Of a stretch of DNA of 7,896 nt, positions 1 through 6,625 are shown in pieces; position 1 is the first letter of the stretch, and every line of letters begins with the position of its first letter. Position numbers and translations under genes: made by a program. The notes beneath the pieces were generated by a model, which saw only the letters and a list, made by a program, of their open reading frames with translations, did not search any database and was not told where the DNA came from. This DNA comes from CAUYUA01 sp963575675 (lineage in GTDB: Bacteria; Pseudomonadota; Alphaproteobacteria; Azospirillales; Azospirillaceae), in assembly GCA_963575675.1 (NCBI GenBank), contig CAUYUA010000021.1, positions 1 through 7,896 on the forward strand. The letters run 5' to 3'.

Positions 1-1590
1 GAATCGAGTTGCGTGATTTTCCTGCTGAAATTGCTCGCCTTGCTCTTGTTATCGCAGAATTTCAGTGTGACTTGCTTTACCGTGGACAGGATTTGGCATT
101 AGCTGAATTTCTGCCGCTTAGTGATCAAAATTGGATCACTTGCGGTAATGCTCTGCGTTTGGATTGGCTAAGCATTTGTCCGCCTGCAGGGATAGGCGTT
201 AAATTCCGTGTGGGAGATATTTTTCATACACCTCTTGATCAGTCACAGATTGATTTCGAGAATGAAGGAGGAGAAACGTACATTTGTGGAAATCCGCCAT
301 ATGTGGGGGACAAGAAGCAATCAGAGGTTCAAAAGCTTGATATAAGGGATTTGTTTTCCAAACAAACTGACCGTTGGCGCTCATTCGATTACGTTTGTGG
401 TTTTCTATTCAAGAGTGTTGAGTATGGACGGGTAGCTGGAAGGTGGACGGCTGCGTTCGTCACAACCAACTCTGTTACCCAAGGGGTTCAGGTTTCTCAG
501 TTCTGGCCCCTCATCCTTGGAGACACTGAGATTACCTTCGCGTACACCTCTTTCAAATGGGCTAACCTCGCCGTGTATAATGCAGGCGTAACATGCGTTA
601 TTTTGGGGATTGCACCACGTGGCAGCAGGATGCCGAAGATTATCTTTGATGGTGAGATACGCCGTGCCGTCGAGTCGATTACACCGTATCTTACAGCTGG
701 CAAAACAGTGTTGGTCTCTGAGCGAGCAACGCCAATTTCGCAAGTTCCCGAAATGCTTTGGAATTTGCCAGGATGGGGGCAACCTCTTTGTCAAACGTAC
801 TGAGTTGAAATTACTTGATAGCGTCGTCGGCTTTCTGAGCCGATCTATGGTGCGCAAGAATTCATCAAGGGCATTCAAAGATTTTGCTTTTGGATCAATG
901 ACAATGTTGGAACAAGCAGCTAAGAGCAAAGAACTTGAAAATCGGTTTGCGCGAGTAGCTGACTATCGTCGGCAAAGCGTGAAATCAGCGACGGCGGCGT
1001 GGGCCACTCGTCCATACCGATTTGTTGAGATCAGGTCGCCCGATTACGCGACAGCAGTTCTTATCCCTCGGGTCAGTTCTGAGGGACGTGAATATCTCCC
1101 TACAGGCTTGCTGCCCCCGAGATCAATCGTCACCGAAGCATTCGCCCTTTACGACGCGCCTCTTTGGAATATGGCTCTCATCGCCTCCCGTTTGCACCTT
1201 GTTTGGATCGCTACGGTTTGCGGCAAACTTAAAACTGATTTCCGGTACTCCAACACTCTCGGTTGGAACACTTTCCCAGTCCCAAAACTCACTGAGAAAA
1301 ACAAAACCGATCTGACCCGTTGTGCTGAAAACATTCTTCTGGCGCGCGAAGCGCACTTTCCTGCGACGATTGCTGATCTCTACAATCCAGAGACGATGCC
1401 TGACGATCTCCGCGCTGCTCATGAACATAACGACGAGGTGTTGGAGCGCATCTATATCGGTCGCCGTTTCAAGAACGACACGGAACGACTTGAGAAACTC
1501 TTCGATCTCTATACCAAGATGACCGCTACGGATAAGATATCTGACGGCGTGAAGCAAAACGTAAGGCAAAGGCGTCAAAATAATGAGTAA
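1..1590 (+). pseudogene. MmeI-like class I SAM-dependent N6-adenine DNA methyltransferase, 5' end outside window, frameshifted
   Basis: The gene is open at the left window edge. One frame (codons from position 3) runs to a TGA at 801-803. It carries a helix with the pattern AEIARLALVIAE, a GNALRLDW segment and the catalytic NPPY motif (bases 291-302) of N6-adenine methyltransferases. From about 772 the homologous sequence continues in the next frame: DGGNL at 772-786, then the target-recognition region and an MmeI-type helical tail (LYNPETMPDDLRAAHE near 1380-1430, ending LFDLYTKMTA), with stop TAA at 1588-1590. Family members have a conserved P..M...(G/N)...DGG stretch exactly where the frame changes, so the two halves were one protein. 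A net +1 (or -2) change lies between about 750 and 780, near a run of five G at 775-779. About 530 residues are present; relatives are usually near 900 aa, so the N-terminus is missing. The cause is either a real frameshift or a base-calling error. The 8-base overlap with the helicase gene remains intact. Confidence 0.88.
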
Positions 1591-3415
1591 GCTAAAATCC
1601 GTTCCGTCCGTTTCGGTTTCTTATGCCTGTAAAGGCACGTCGACCAAATCGAACGAACTCGGCATGCGTCCGATGCAGGAGCGGGTTTATGAGAAGCGCG
1701 GCGAGCAATATCTGCTGATCAAGTCGCCTCCGGCCTCCGGTAAGAGTCGGGCGTTGATGTTTGTTGCTCTCGATAAGCTGCACAACCAGGGTCTTAAACA
1801 GGCTGTTATTGTTGTGCCGGAAAAATCCATTGGTGCGAGCTTCCATGACGAACCGTTGAGCAAATTCGGTTTCTGGACGGACTGGAGCGTTGCTCCTAAA
1901 TGGAATCTGTGCAATGCGCCGGGCGCTGAGGGAGGGAAAGTCAACACGGTTAAGGCGTTCCTTGAATCGGACGATAAGGTGTTGATCTGCACTCATGCTA
2001 CTTTTCGCTTTGCTGTGGATCGCTTCGGGATTGAGGTTTTCGACGACCGACTGATCGCCGTGGACGAGTTTCATCATGTTTCGGCTAACCCCGATAATAA
2101 ACTCGGACTGCATCTCAACCAGTTCATTGCTCGCGAACGAGTGCATATTGTGGCGATGACAGGTTCCTATTTTCGAGGCGATGCTGAAGCAGTCTTGATT
2201 CCGCAAGACGAAGCGAAATTTGACACAGTCACTTACACCTATTATGAGCAACTGAACGGATATGAATATTTAAAGAAGCTCGACATCGGATATTTCTTCT
2301 ACTCAGGCTCCTATGCTGACAGTATCCTAAAGGTTCTGAATCCGGTCGAGAAGACGATCGTTCATATTCCGAACGTTAACTCGCGTGAGAGCACGAAGGA
2401 CAAAATTCGAGAAGTTGAGCATATTATCGGAGAACTGGGTGAATGGCTGGGGCCTGATCCGACGACCGGTTTTCAACGAGTCAAGACGTCGGAGGGGCGC
2501 ATTCTAAAGATCGCCGACTTAGTCGATGATGATTCGGTTAAGCGCGATCGTGTCTCCGCCGCCCTGAAGGATTCAAGCCAAAAGAGCAACCGTGATTATG
2601 TGGACATTATTATTGCTCTCGGCATGGCCAAAGAAGGCTTTGATTGGATTTGGTGTGAACATGCGCTTACGGTTGGCTATCGCGCCAGCTTAACAGAAGT
2701 CGTGCAGATTATCGGACGTGCCACACGAGATGCTCCCGGCAAAATCCGCGCTCGCTTTACCAACCTGATTGCCGAGCCGGACGCTTCGGAGGAGGCCGTA
2801 ACAGAAGCGGTTAACGACACACTGAAGGCAATTGCGGCAAGTCTGCTGATGGAGCAGGTGCTTGCGCCACGCTTTAACTTTACGCCGAAGATGCCCCAAA
2901 ACGGCCCGATTGAGGGATTCGACTACGGTGAAGGCGGTTACGATCCTAATAAGAGCAATGTTGGGTTTAATGAGGAGACCGGTCATTTTCAAATCGAGAT
3001 AAAGGGACTCGCGGAGCCGAAGAGTAAAGAAGCAGAAAGGATTTGCCAAGAAGACTTGAACGAGGTCATTGCTGCTTTCGTTCAAGACAAGAGATCGATC
3101 GAACGTGGCCTTTTCGACGAAGAACTGGTTCCTGAAGAGTTGACCTTGGTGCGAATGGGAAAGATTATCAAAGACAAGTATCCCGAGCTTAATGAAGAGG
3201 ACCGGGAGGCCATACGTCAGCACGCTATTGCCGCCTTAAATCTGACACAAAAGGCAAAAGAAATTACTGCTGATGGTGAGAATTCCGAGACCGGCGGCAG
3301 TACTGCGTTCGTTCTGGGTGTGCGTAATTTCGCAATGGACGTGCGTGAGCTGAATATCGATCTGATCGATCGCATTAATCCATTTGGTCAGCATGCAATC
3401 TTGCTAAAACCATGA
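1583..3415 (+). CDS. DEAD/DEAH-box superfamily 2 helicase/translocase of a restriction-like module
   Basis: This 610-aa protein has a complete SF2 motif set. PPASGKS at residues 49-55 is a variant Walker A with K54. DEFHH at 161-165 is Walker B/motif II, TGS at 193-195 is motif III, GMAKEGFDW at 347-355 is motif V, and QIIGRATR at 375-382 is motif VI with its arginine fingers. Residues 400-610 form an unrecognised, mostly charged C-terminal region. The fold matches the helicase class found in Type I, III and ISP restriction enzymes, so ATP-driven translocation on DNA is the likely role. No nuclease motif was seen in it, and the downstream GIY-YIG protein could supply the cutting. The ATG at 1583 lies inside the end of the methyltransferase gene (overlap ATGAGTAA), and the TGA is shared with the next start (ATGA), so translation is coupled on both sides. 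Helicase identity is secure; the cellular role is inferred from context. Confidence 0.93.
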   Translation: MSKLKSVPSVSVSYACKGTSTKSNELGMRPMQERVYEKRGEQYLLIKSPPASGKSRALMFVALDKLHNQGLKQAVIVVPEKSIGASFHDEPLSKFGFWTDWSVAPKWNLCNAPGAEGGKVNTVKAFLESDDKVLICTHATFRFAVDRFGIEVFDDRLIAVDEFHHVSANPDNKLGLHLNQFIARERVHIVAMTGSYFRGDAEAVLIPQDEAKFDTVTYTYYEQLNGYEYLKKLDIGYFFYSGSYADSILKVLNPVEKTIVHIPNVNSRESTKDKIREVEHIIGELGEWLGPDPTTGFQRVKTSEGRILKIADLVDDDSVKRDRVSAALKDSSQKSNRDYVDIIIALGMAKEGFDWIWCEHALTVGYRASLTEVVQIIGRATRDAPGKIRARFTNLIAEPDASEEAVTEAVNDTLKAIAASLLMEQVLAPRFNFTPKMPQNGPIEGFDYGEGGYDPNKSNVGFNEETGHFQIEIKGLAEPKSKEAERICQEDLNEVIAAFVQDKRSIERGLFDEELVPEELTLVRMGKIIKDKYPELNEEDREAIRQHAIAALNLTQKAKEITADGENSETGGSTAFVLGVRNFAMDVRELNIDLIDRINPFGQHAILLKP

Positions 3416-3630
3416 GCGAGGAGAGTTTGAAGCAGATTGCAGCGGTAATAGTCGGAAAACGCACGAAATTGACGCCGGAGGAAGCCAGAGAGCTTGCTGT
3501 ACGGGCATATCGTTTTAAGAAGGAACGAGCGCGCGTGCCTTCTCTGACTTCGCCGGACCCTTGGGAAAAACGTATGGCGGAAGGAGCGGCGGCTTATGTG
3601 CGGTTCAAAGACGAGGGGCGTTATGACTGA
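3412..3630 (+). CDS. Small 72-aa protein of unknown function between helicase and GIY-YIG nuclease
   Basis: I do not recognise this family. The gene starts at the ATGA that ends the helicase gene and overlaps the nuclease gene by eight bases, so it is embedded in the operon and very likely translated by coupling; no clear ribosome binding site precedes it. The protein is highly charged and probably helical, with Lys/Arg- and Glu-rich stretches such as KRTKLTPEEARELAVRAYRF, then a Pro-containing linker and a second helix ending VRFKDEGRYD. It has no cysteine, signal peptide or membrane segment. Its place suggests an accessory subunit that bridges helicase and nuclease or restrains the nuclease, but nothing in the sequence proves either. 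A small DNA-binding regulator is an alternative, although no clear helix-turn-helix is visible. Confidence 0.8.
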   Translation: MSEESLKQIAAVIVGKRTKLTPEEARELAVRAYRFKKERARVPSLTSPDPWEKRMAEGAAAYVRFKDEGRYD

Positions 3631-4810
3631 TTACGATGTCGATGATGACGAGCTGCGTTCTGAGCTTGACGACTTTGCTGCGCCGCAAAAGCAAAGCGGG
3701 CGCTCACAAAAAGAAGAGCGTATCATTGCCGGTTTCGAGGAAATACAGCGTTTCGTCGAGCTGCATGGTCGACCGCCCCAGCATGGTGAAAATCGTGATA
3801 TCTTTGAGCGACTATATGCCGTGCGGCTTGATCGCCTTCGAGAATTACAGGAGTGTCGCACAGTTCTGGAGCCGTTCGATCATCAGGGACTTTTATCAGC
3901 CAAAGACGCAATACAAGATGACGACGTCGAAGCACTTGACGACGATCGTCTTTTTGCCGAACTTGCGGAGGTTGGTACGGAAACTTGCGATATCAGCAAG
4001 CTTCAACATGTTAAATCAAGCGCCGAAAGGCAGGCGGCTGAGGAAATCGCTTGCCGACAGAAATGTTCCGATTTCAAGAAGTTCGAGCCGTTGTTCCGAC
4101 AAGTTCAGAAAGAACTGGACACAGGAGTGAGAACAACTCGGCGGTTTGAGCGCAAATCAGAAATAGAAAAAGGGCGTTACTACATTGTTGGTGGGCAAAA
4201 GGCTTATGTTGCTGAAATGGACAAAGCTGTCGCAAACCAGCACGGCTTCCTTGATGCTCGTTTGCGGGTGATCTTTGATAACGGAACCGAGAGTAACATG
4301 CTCATGCGTTCGTTACAAAAAGCTCTACAACAAGACCCAGCCGGTCGGCGAATTATTGAGCCGATAGCCGGACCCTTGTTCGCAGATCGCAATGTGGACG
4401 GTGATGATGCATCCGGCACTATTTATGTTTTGCGAAGCCGTTCAGATCATCCCCTTGTTGCTCAACATCGGGACGTTGTTCATAAACTCGGTGTCACGGG
4501 TGACAGCGTGGAGCGCCGAATTGCAAACGCAAAGCTTGACCCGACATTTCTAATGGCTGATGTTGAGATTGTTGCGACATACGATCTCTATAATATTAAT
4601 CGGACCAAACTTGAACACCTGCTTCACCGGGTTTTCGAGCCTGCACGGTTAGACATTCAGATTATGGACCGTTTCGGTAACCCTGTTGTTCCTCGTGAGT
4701 GGTTTCTAGTGCCGCTCTTTGTAATTGACGACGCTGTAGACAAGATAAAGAATGGTACGATCGGACAATACATTTACGATCCTAATTCTGCCAAGTTGAT
4801 GACCCATTGA
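3623..4810 (+). CDS. GIY-YIG nuclease family protein (T5orf172-type C-terminal domain)
   Basis: This protein of 395 aa probably supplies DNA cleavage for the helicase-methyltransferase module. Its N-terminus is very acidic (DYDVDDDELRSELDDF). Residues about 30-85 form a helical region (RIIAGFEEIQRFVELHGR, then IFERLYAVRLDRLREL) faintly like helicase-associated domains. The C-terminal nuclease domain starts with GTIYVLR at residues 265-271 (the GIY element, Y268). It continues with KLGVTGD at 288-294 (the degenerate YIG element), R298/R299, and LEHLLHRVF with candidate catalytic E331, as in the T5orf172/MUG113 branch. The ATG at 3623 was chosen because GAGGGG lies at 3613-3618 and it gives the same 8-base overlap seen at other junctions. 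An in-frame ATG at 3596 would add nine residues but lacks a good ribosome binding site. T5orf172 domains also occur in phage DNA-binding proteins, so nuclease activity is inferred. Confidence 0.88.
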   Translation: MTDYDVDDDELRSELDDFAAPQKQSGRSQKEERIIAGFEEIQRFVELHGRPPQHGENRDIFERLYAVRLDRLRELQECRTVLEPFDHQGLLSAKDAIQDDDVEALDDDRLFAELAEVGTETCDISKLQHVKSSAERQAAEEIACRQKCSDFKKFEPLFRQVQKELDTGVRTTRRFERKSEIEKGRYYIVGGQKAYVAEMDKAVANQHGFLDARLRVIFDNGTESNMLMRSLQKALQQDPAGRRIIEPIAGPLFADRNVDGDDASGTIYVLRSRSDHPLVAQHRDVVHKLGVTGDSVERRIANAKLDPTFLMADVEIVATYDLYNINRTKLEHLLHRVFEPARLDIQIMDRFGNPVVPREWFLVPLFVIDDAVDKIKNGTIGQYIYDPNSAKLMTH

Positions 4811-4852
4811 CTTGATGGCAGTCTGAAGTTTTTATTATCAAACTAAGGTGTA

Positions 4853-4881
4853 TTGAATATTTTTAGTAATTATGTTATATT
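4853..4881 (+). promoter_or_regulatory. Candidate sigma70-type promoter P1
   Basis: TTGAAT at 4853-4858 and TATATT at 4876-4881 are separated by 17 bases, matching the consensus boxes at 4 of 6 and 5 of 6 positions. A transcript would start near 4888, at the left arm of the inverted repeat. A+T-rich DNA gives such matches by chance, so this is a prediction only. Confidence 0.4.
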
Positions 4882-4888
4882 AGGTAGT

Positions 4889-4926
4889 TCGAAGAAGAGT
4901 GTTGACATGTTTGGCTAATTCTTCGA
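4889..4926. repeat. 8-bp inverted repeat, possible operator
   Basis: TCGAAGAA at 4889-4896 is perfectly reverse-complementary to TTCTTCGA at 4919-4926. Arm centres are 30 bp apart, close to three helical turns, so both arms would face the same side of the DNA. The -35 box of P2 is between the arms and the right arm overlaps its -10 box by two bases. This layout suits repression by a dimeric or tetrameric protein, but no regulator gene is visible in the window. The 22-base spacing makes a transcript hairpin less likely than a protein site. Confidence 0.4.
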
Positions 4927-4930
4927 TAAG
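4902..4930 (+). promoter_or_regulatory. Candidate sigma70-type promoter P2 for the ABC-3C operon
   Basis: A perfect TTGACA at 4902-4907 is followed, after 17 bases, by GATAAG at 4925-4930, which matches the -10 consensus at 4 of 6 positions. The start would fall near 4937 and give a leader of about 100 bases before the ATG at 5041. The promoter sits inside an inverted repeat whose right arm runs into the -10 box. Confidence 0.45.
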
Positions 4931-5021
4931 TTTTTCCTGTGGTCTGTAAACCATGGTCGTTGTGTTAATATGCTGTGTCGAATCTATATTTTAACGTAAA
5001 CACAAACAATTGGAGTTATTT

Positions 5022-5043
5022 GGAGAAAAGAGCTATTGTAATG
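5022..5043 (+). promoter_or_regulatory. Ribosome binding region deciding the start at 5041
   Basis: A purine-rich run (GGAGAAAAGAG, 5022-5032) precedes the ATG at 5041 by eight bases. The in-frame GTG at 4975 has no Shine-Dalgarno-like sequence before it and would add 22 low-complexity, Asn/Tyr-rich residues. The start at 5041 is therefore preferred. Confidence 0.6.
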
Positions 5044-6138
5044 CCAGATATATGTATTAGACCTAAAACTCAGTCGATTACGCGTGATGTGACAATTGGT
5101 GCGGCTGATCCGCTTGATATCCGGTCAGGGCCATCGATAGTCCCAATTGAGCGGATAAAGCTTTTCTCAGCCTCTGACTGGGAAGGATTCGTGAATGAGT
5201 GGGTGGTCAGCTTGTCGCAATATGAGCGTGTCGAGCGCACCAGCGGTCCTGGAGATATGGGATGTGACGTTGTTGGAATTGTAAATTCGTCCGATCCTCA
5301 TAATATATGGGACAACTATCAGTGCAAACACTATGAGCATCCTCTTCGTCCCTCCGACACCTGGGTCGAACTGGCTAAGTTGTGCTATTATACCTTTAAA
5401 GGCGAGTACAGCCTGCCAAGGCGATATTACTTTGTTTCTCCTCGCGGCGTCGGCACATCTTTATCGAAACTCCTAAAATATCCGACAAAAATGAAAGAGG
5501 AGTTATTGACGTCTTGGGATAAAAACTGTTCTGAAAATTTGGTTAAGGGAGTGTCTATTAAACTTGATTCGGCGCTTCGCTCACACATTCAGGATGTTGA
5601 TTTCAGCATTTTTTGTCATGTTCCACCGCTTGAGTTGATCGAGGGGCATGCTAAAACGCGCTTCTTTGCTGTTCGTTTCGGTTTGGGACTTCCCTCACGA
5701 CCACCGGTATCTGAACCGCCCAATGAGATCACTGTGACAGAGTCAAGATACGTTAAGCAGCTTTTGGCTGCGTATCAAGATAATTTGAACCGACCTATTA
5801 CCTCGGTTGACGATCTGAACTCAAAGCTTGCTCGGCACTTCAGCAGGGCGCGGGAATCCTTTTATTGTGCCGAAGCACTTCGAAATTTTTCACGTGATAC
5901 ACTACCCGACGGGGCATTCGAAAACCTTCAGAACCAGATATATGATGGTGTGATCGATATCTGTGAGGCGGATCATCCTTGCGGTCTGACACGGGTCGAT
6001 GAAACGACTAAGCAGGCCATGAATCTCGCGATTACAAGTTCGGCTCTACTGGGCAGGACTGAGATCGCCGACAGACGAGGCATCTGTCACCAGCTTGCGA
6101 ACGAGAACAGACTTGTGTGGGTGCGGACTGATGGCTGA
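5041..6138 (+). CDS. ABC-3C system nuclease effector: PD-(D/E)xK (Mrr-like) domain plus C-terminal partner domain
   Basis: This 365-aa protein begins with a short extension. From about residue 38 it has a restriction-endonuclease fold: helix ASDWEGFVNEWV (E48, E53), then GDMGCDVVG with D76, then NYQCKHY with Q94 and K96. The D...QxK arrangement is the active site of the Mrr branch. A strand-like RRYYFVSPRG follows near residues 130-139, completing the core. Residues about 235-345 form a helical C-terminal domain (YVKQLLAAYQDNLNRPI, then FSRARESFYCAEALRNF) of the kind that couples effectors to ABC-3C partners; I think it belongs to the CTD6-type families, but the exact number is uncertain. The effector is expected to cut DNA when released by the ATPase and middle component. 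The gene opens the second operon and overlaps the next gene by eight bases. An alternative GTG start lies at 4975. Confidence 0.85.
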   Translation: MPDICIRPKTQSITRDVTIGAADPLDIRSGPSIVPIERIKLFSASDWEGFVNEWVVSLSQYERVERTSGPGDMGCDVVGIVNSSDPHNIWDNYQCKHYEHPLRPSDTWVELAKLCYYTFKGEYSLPRRYYFVSPRGVGTSLSKLLKYPTKMKEELLTSWDKNCSENLVKGVSIKLDSALRSHIQDVDFSIFCHVPPLELIEGHAKTRFFAVRFGLGLPSRPPVSEPPNEITVTESRYVKQLLAAYQDNLNRPITSVDDLNSKLARHFSRARESFYCAEALRNFSRDTLPDGAFENLQNQIYDGVIDICEADHPCGLTRVDETTKQAMNLAITSSALLGRTEIADRRGICHQLANENRLVWVRTDG

Positions 6139-6625
6139 TCATGCCATTTCTCCGCTGTTCAACAGTGCCTTGGAGACTGGTGTTCGAGCACTTACGATTC
6201 TGGCCGAAGCCGCTCCAAAGGCCTTCGACCTTCAGACGCTTGTTTATTTTGACTATCTTGTCGTCCACTCTGCCGATGCGAATGGCCCTAAAAGCTTGCA
6301 TCCCAACACCCCCCTTCGAAATGGTGAACTTCTGGTGCGACGCCGCATGATTCAGCAAGGGGTTTTGCTGATGGTTAGTCGCGGCTTGGTCGAGCGCTGT
6401 ATGAATGCTGAGGGTATTAGTTACGTTGCAACTGATGATGCCGTGCCGTTTCTCGATTGTCTGAAGTCGGCTTATGCACTTTCCCTTCGTGAAAGGGCTG
6501 AATGGGCCGTGGAGACGTTCGGAAAAATGAACGCTGTTGAAATGCAGAGCTTCTTCGAAGCGAACTTTGACTGTTGGACGCGAGAGTTTCAAGCGTCGTC
6601 GTCATCCTCGGATAGTTTGAAATGA
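6131..6625 (+). CDS. ABC-three-component system middle component (MC2-like)
   Basis: This 164-aa protein is mostly helical and lacks catalytic motifs. Features that recall middle component 2 of ABC-3C systems are the start FNSALETGVRALTIL, the segment FDLQTLVYFDYLVVHS, the segment LHPNTPLRNGELLVRR and a winged-helix-like part (GVLLMVSRGLVER, then GISYVATDDA). Middle components are thought to bridge the ABC ATPase and the effector, perhaps binding DNA through the winged-helix-like fold. The ATG at 6131 overlaps the effector stop (ATGGCTGA), repeating the coupling seen in module 1. An in-frame ATG at 6095 is less likely because it would put 12 extra residues inside the effector gene. The stop overlaps the ATPase start as ATGA. 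Assignment rests on family resemblance and gene order, which agree. Confidence 0.85.
   Translation: MADHAISPLFNSALETGVRALTILAEAAPKAFDLQTLVYFDYLVVHSADANGPKSLHPNTPLRNGELLVRRRMIQQGVLLMVSRGLVERCMNAEGISYVATDDAVPFLDCLKSAYALSLRERAEWAVETFGKMNAVEMQSFFEANFDCWTREFQASSSSSDSLK

Larger units (their letters stand above)
4811..5040. other. A+T-rich intergenic region between the two modules
   Basis: This 230-base gap has 32% G+C by hand count, clearly lower than the helicase and nuclease genes before it. It contains two candidate promoters, an inverted repeat and the leader of the nuclease-effector gene. No tRNA, small RNA or convincing intrinsic terminator was seen after the TGA at 4808-4810: the best hairpin there is four base pairs (GACT/AGTC, 4809-4823) before a short T-rich stretch. 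Read-through from module 1 into module 2 is therefore possible. Confidence 0.75.

Noticed and set aside
610..771. Upstream extension of the methyltransferase C-terminal frame from an ATG at 610
   Set aside because: The first 54 residues do not resemble the family, while the other frame does over the same bases. This frame is real only from about 772.
775..779. G5 run as a phase-variable tract or programmed frameshift site
   Set aside because: Five G is short for phase variation, and there is no clear stimulatory hairpin or slippery heptamer. It was kept only as a possible error site.
405..929. Long open frame on the minus strand
   Set aside because: It is antisense to the methyltransferase, has no family resemblance and no ribosome binding site. 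Other minus-strand frames at 1123-1578, 1592-2251, 2690-3223 and 6032-6592 were dismissed for the same reasons.
3364..3371. GATCGATC palindrome, also seen near 3094
   Set aside because: Both copies lie within helicase coding sequence as Ile-Asp/Arg codon runs, with no spacing pattern.
4809..4836. Intrinsic terminator after the GIY-YIG gene
   Set aside because: Only a 4-bp GACT/AGTC stem is found before a short T-rich stretch, which is too weak to call.
4940..4957. TGGT/ACCA repeats with the palindrome ACCATGGT at 4950-4957
   Set aside because: The arms are only 4 bp and an 8-bp palindrome is common by chance. Nothing ties it to a promoter box.
4953..4999. Leader peptides starting at ATG 4953 (13 aa) or ATG 4970 (9 aa)
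   Set aside because: No ribosome binding site and no attenuator-like structure; such short frames are expected by chance in this gap.
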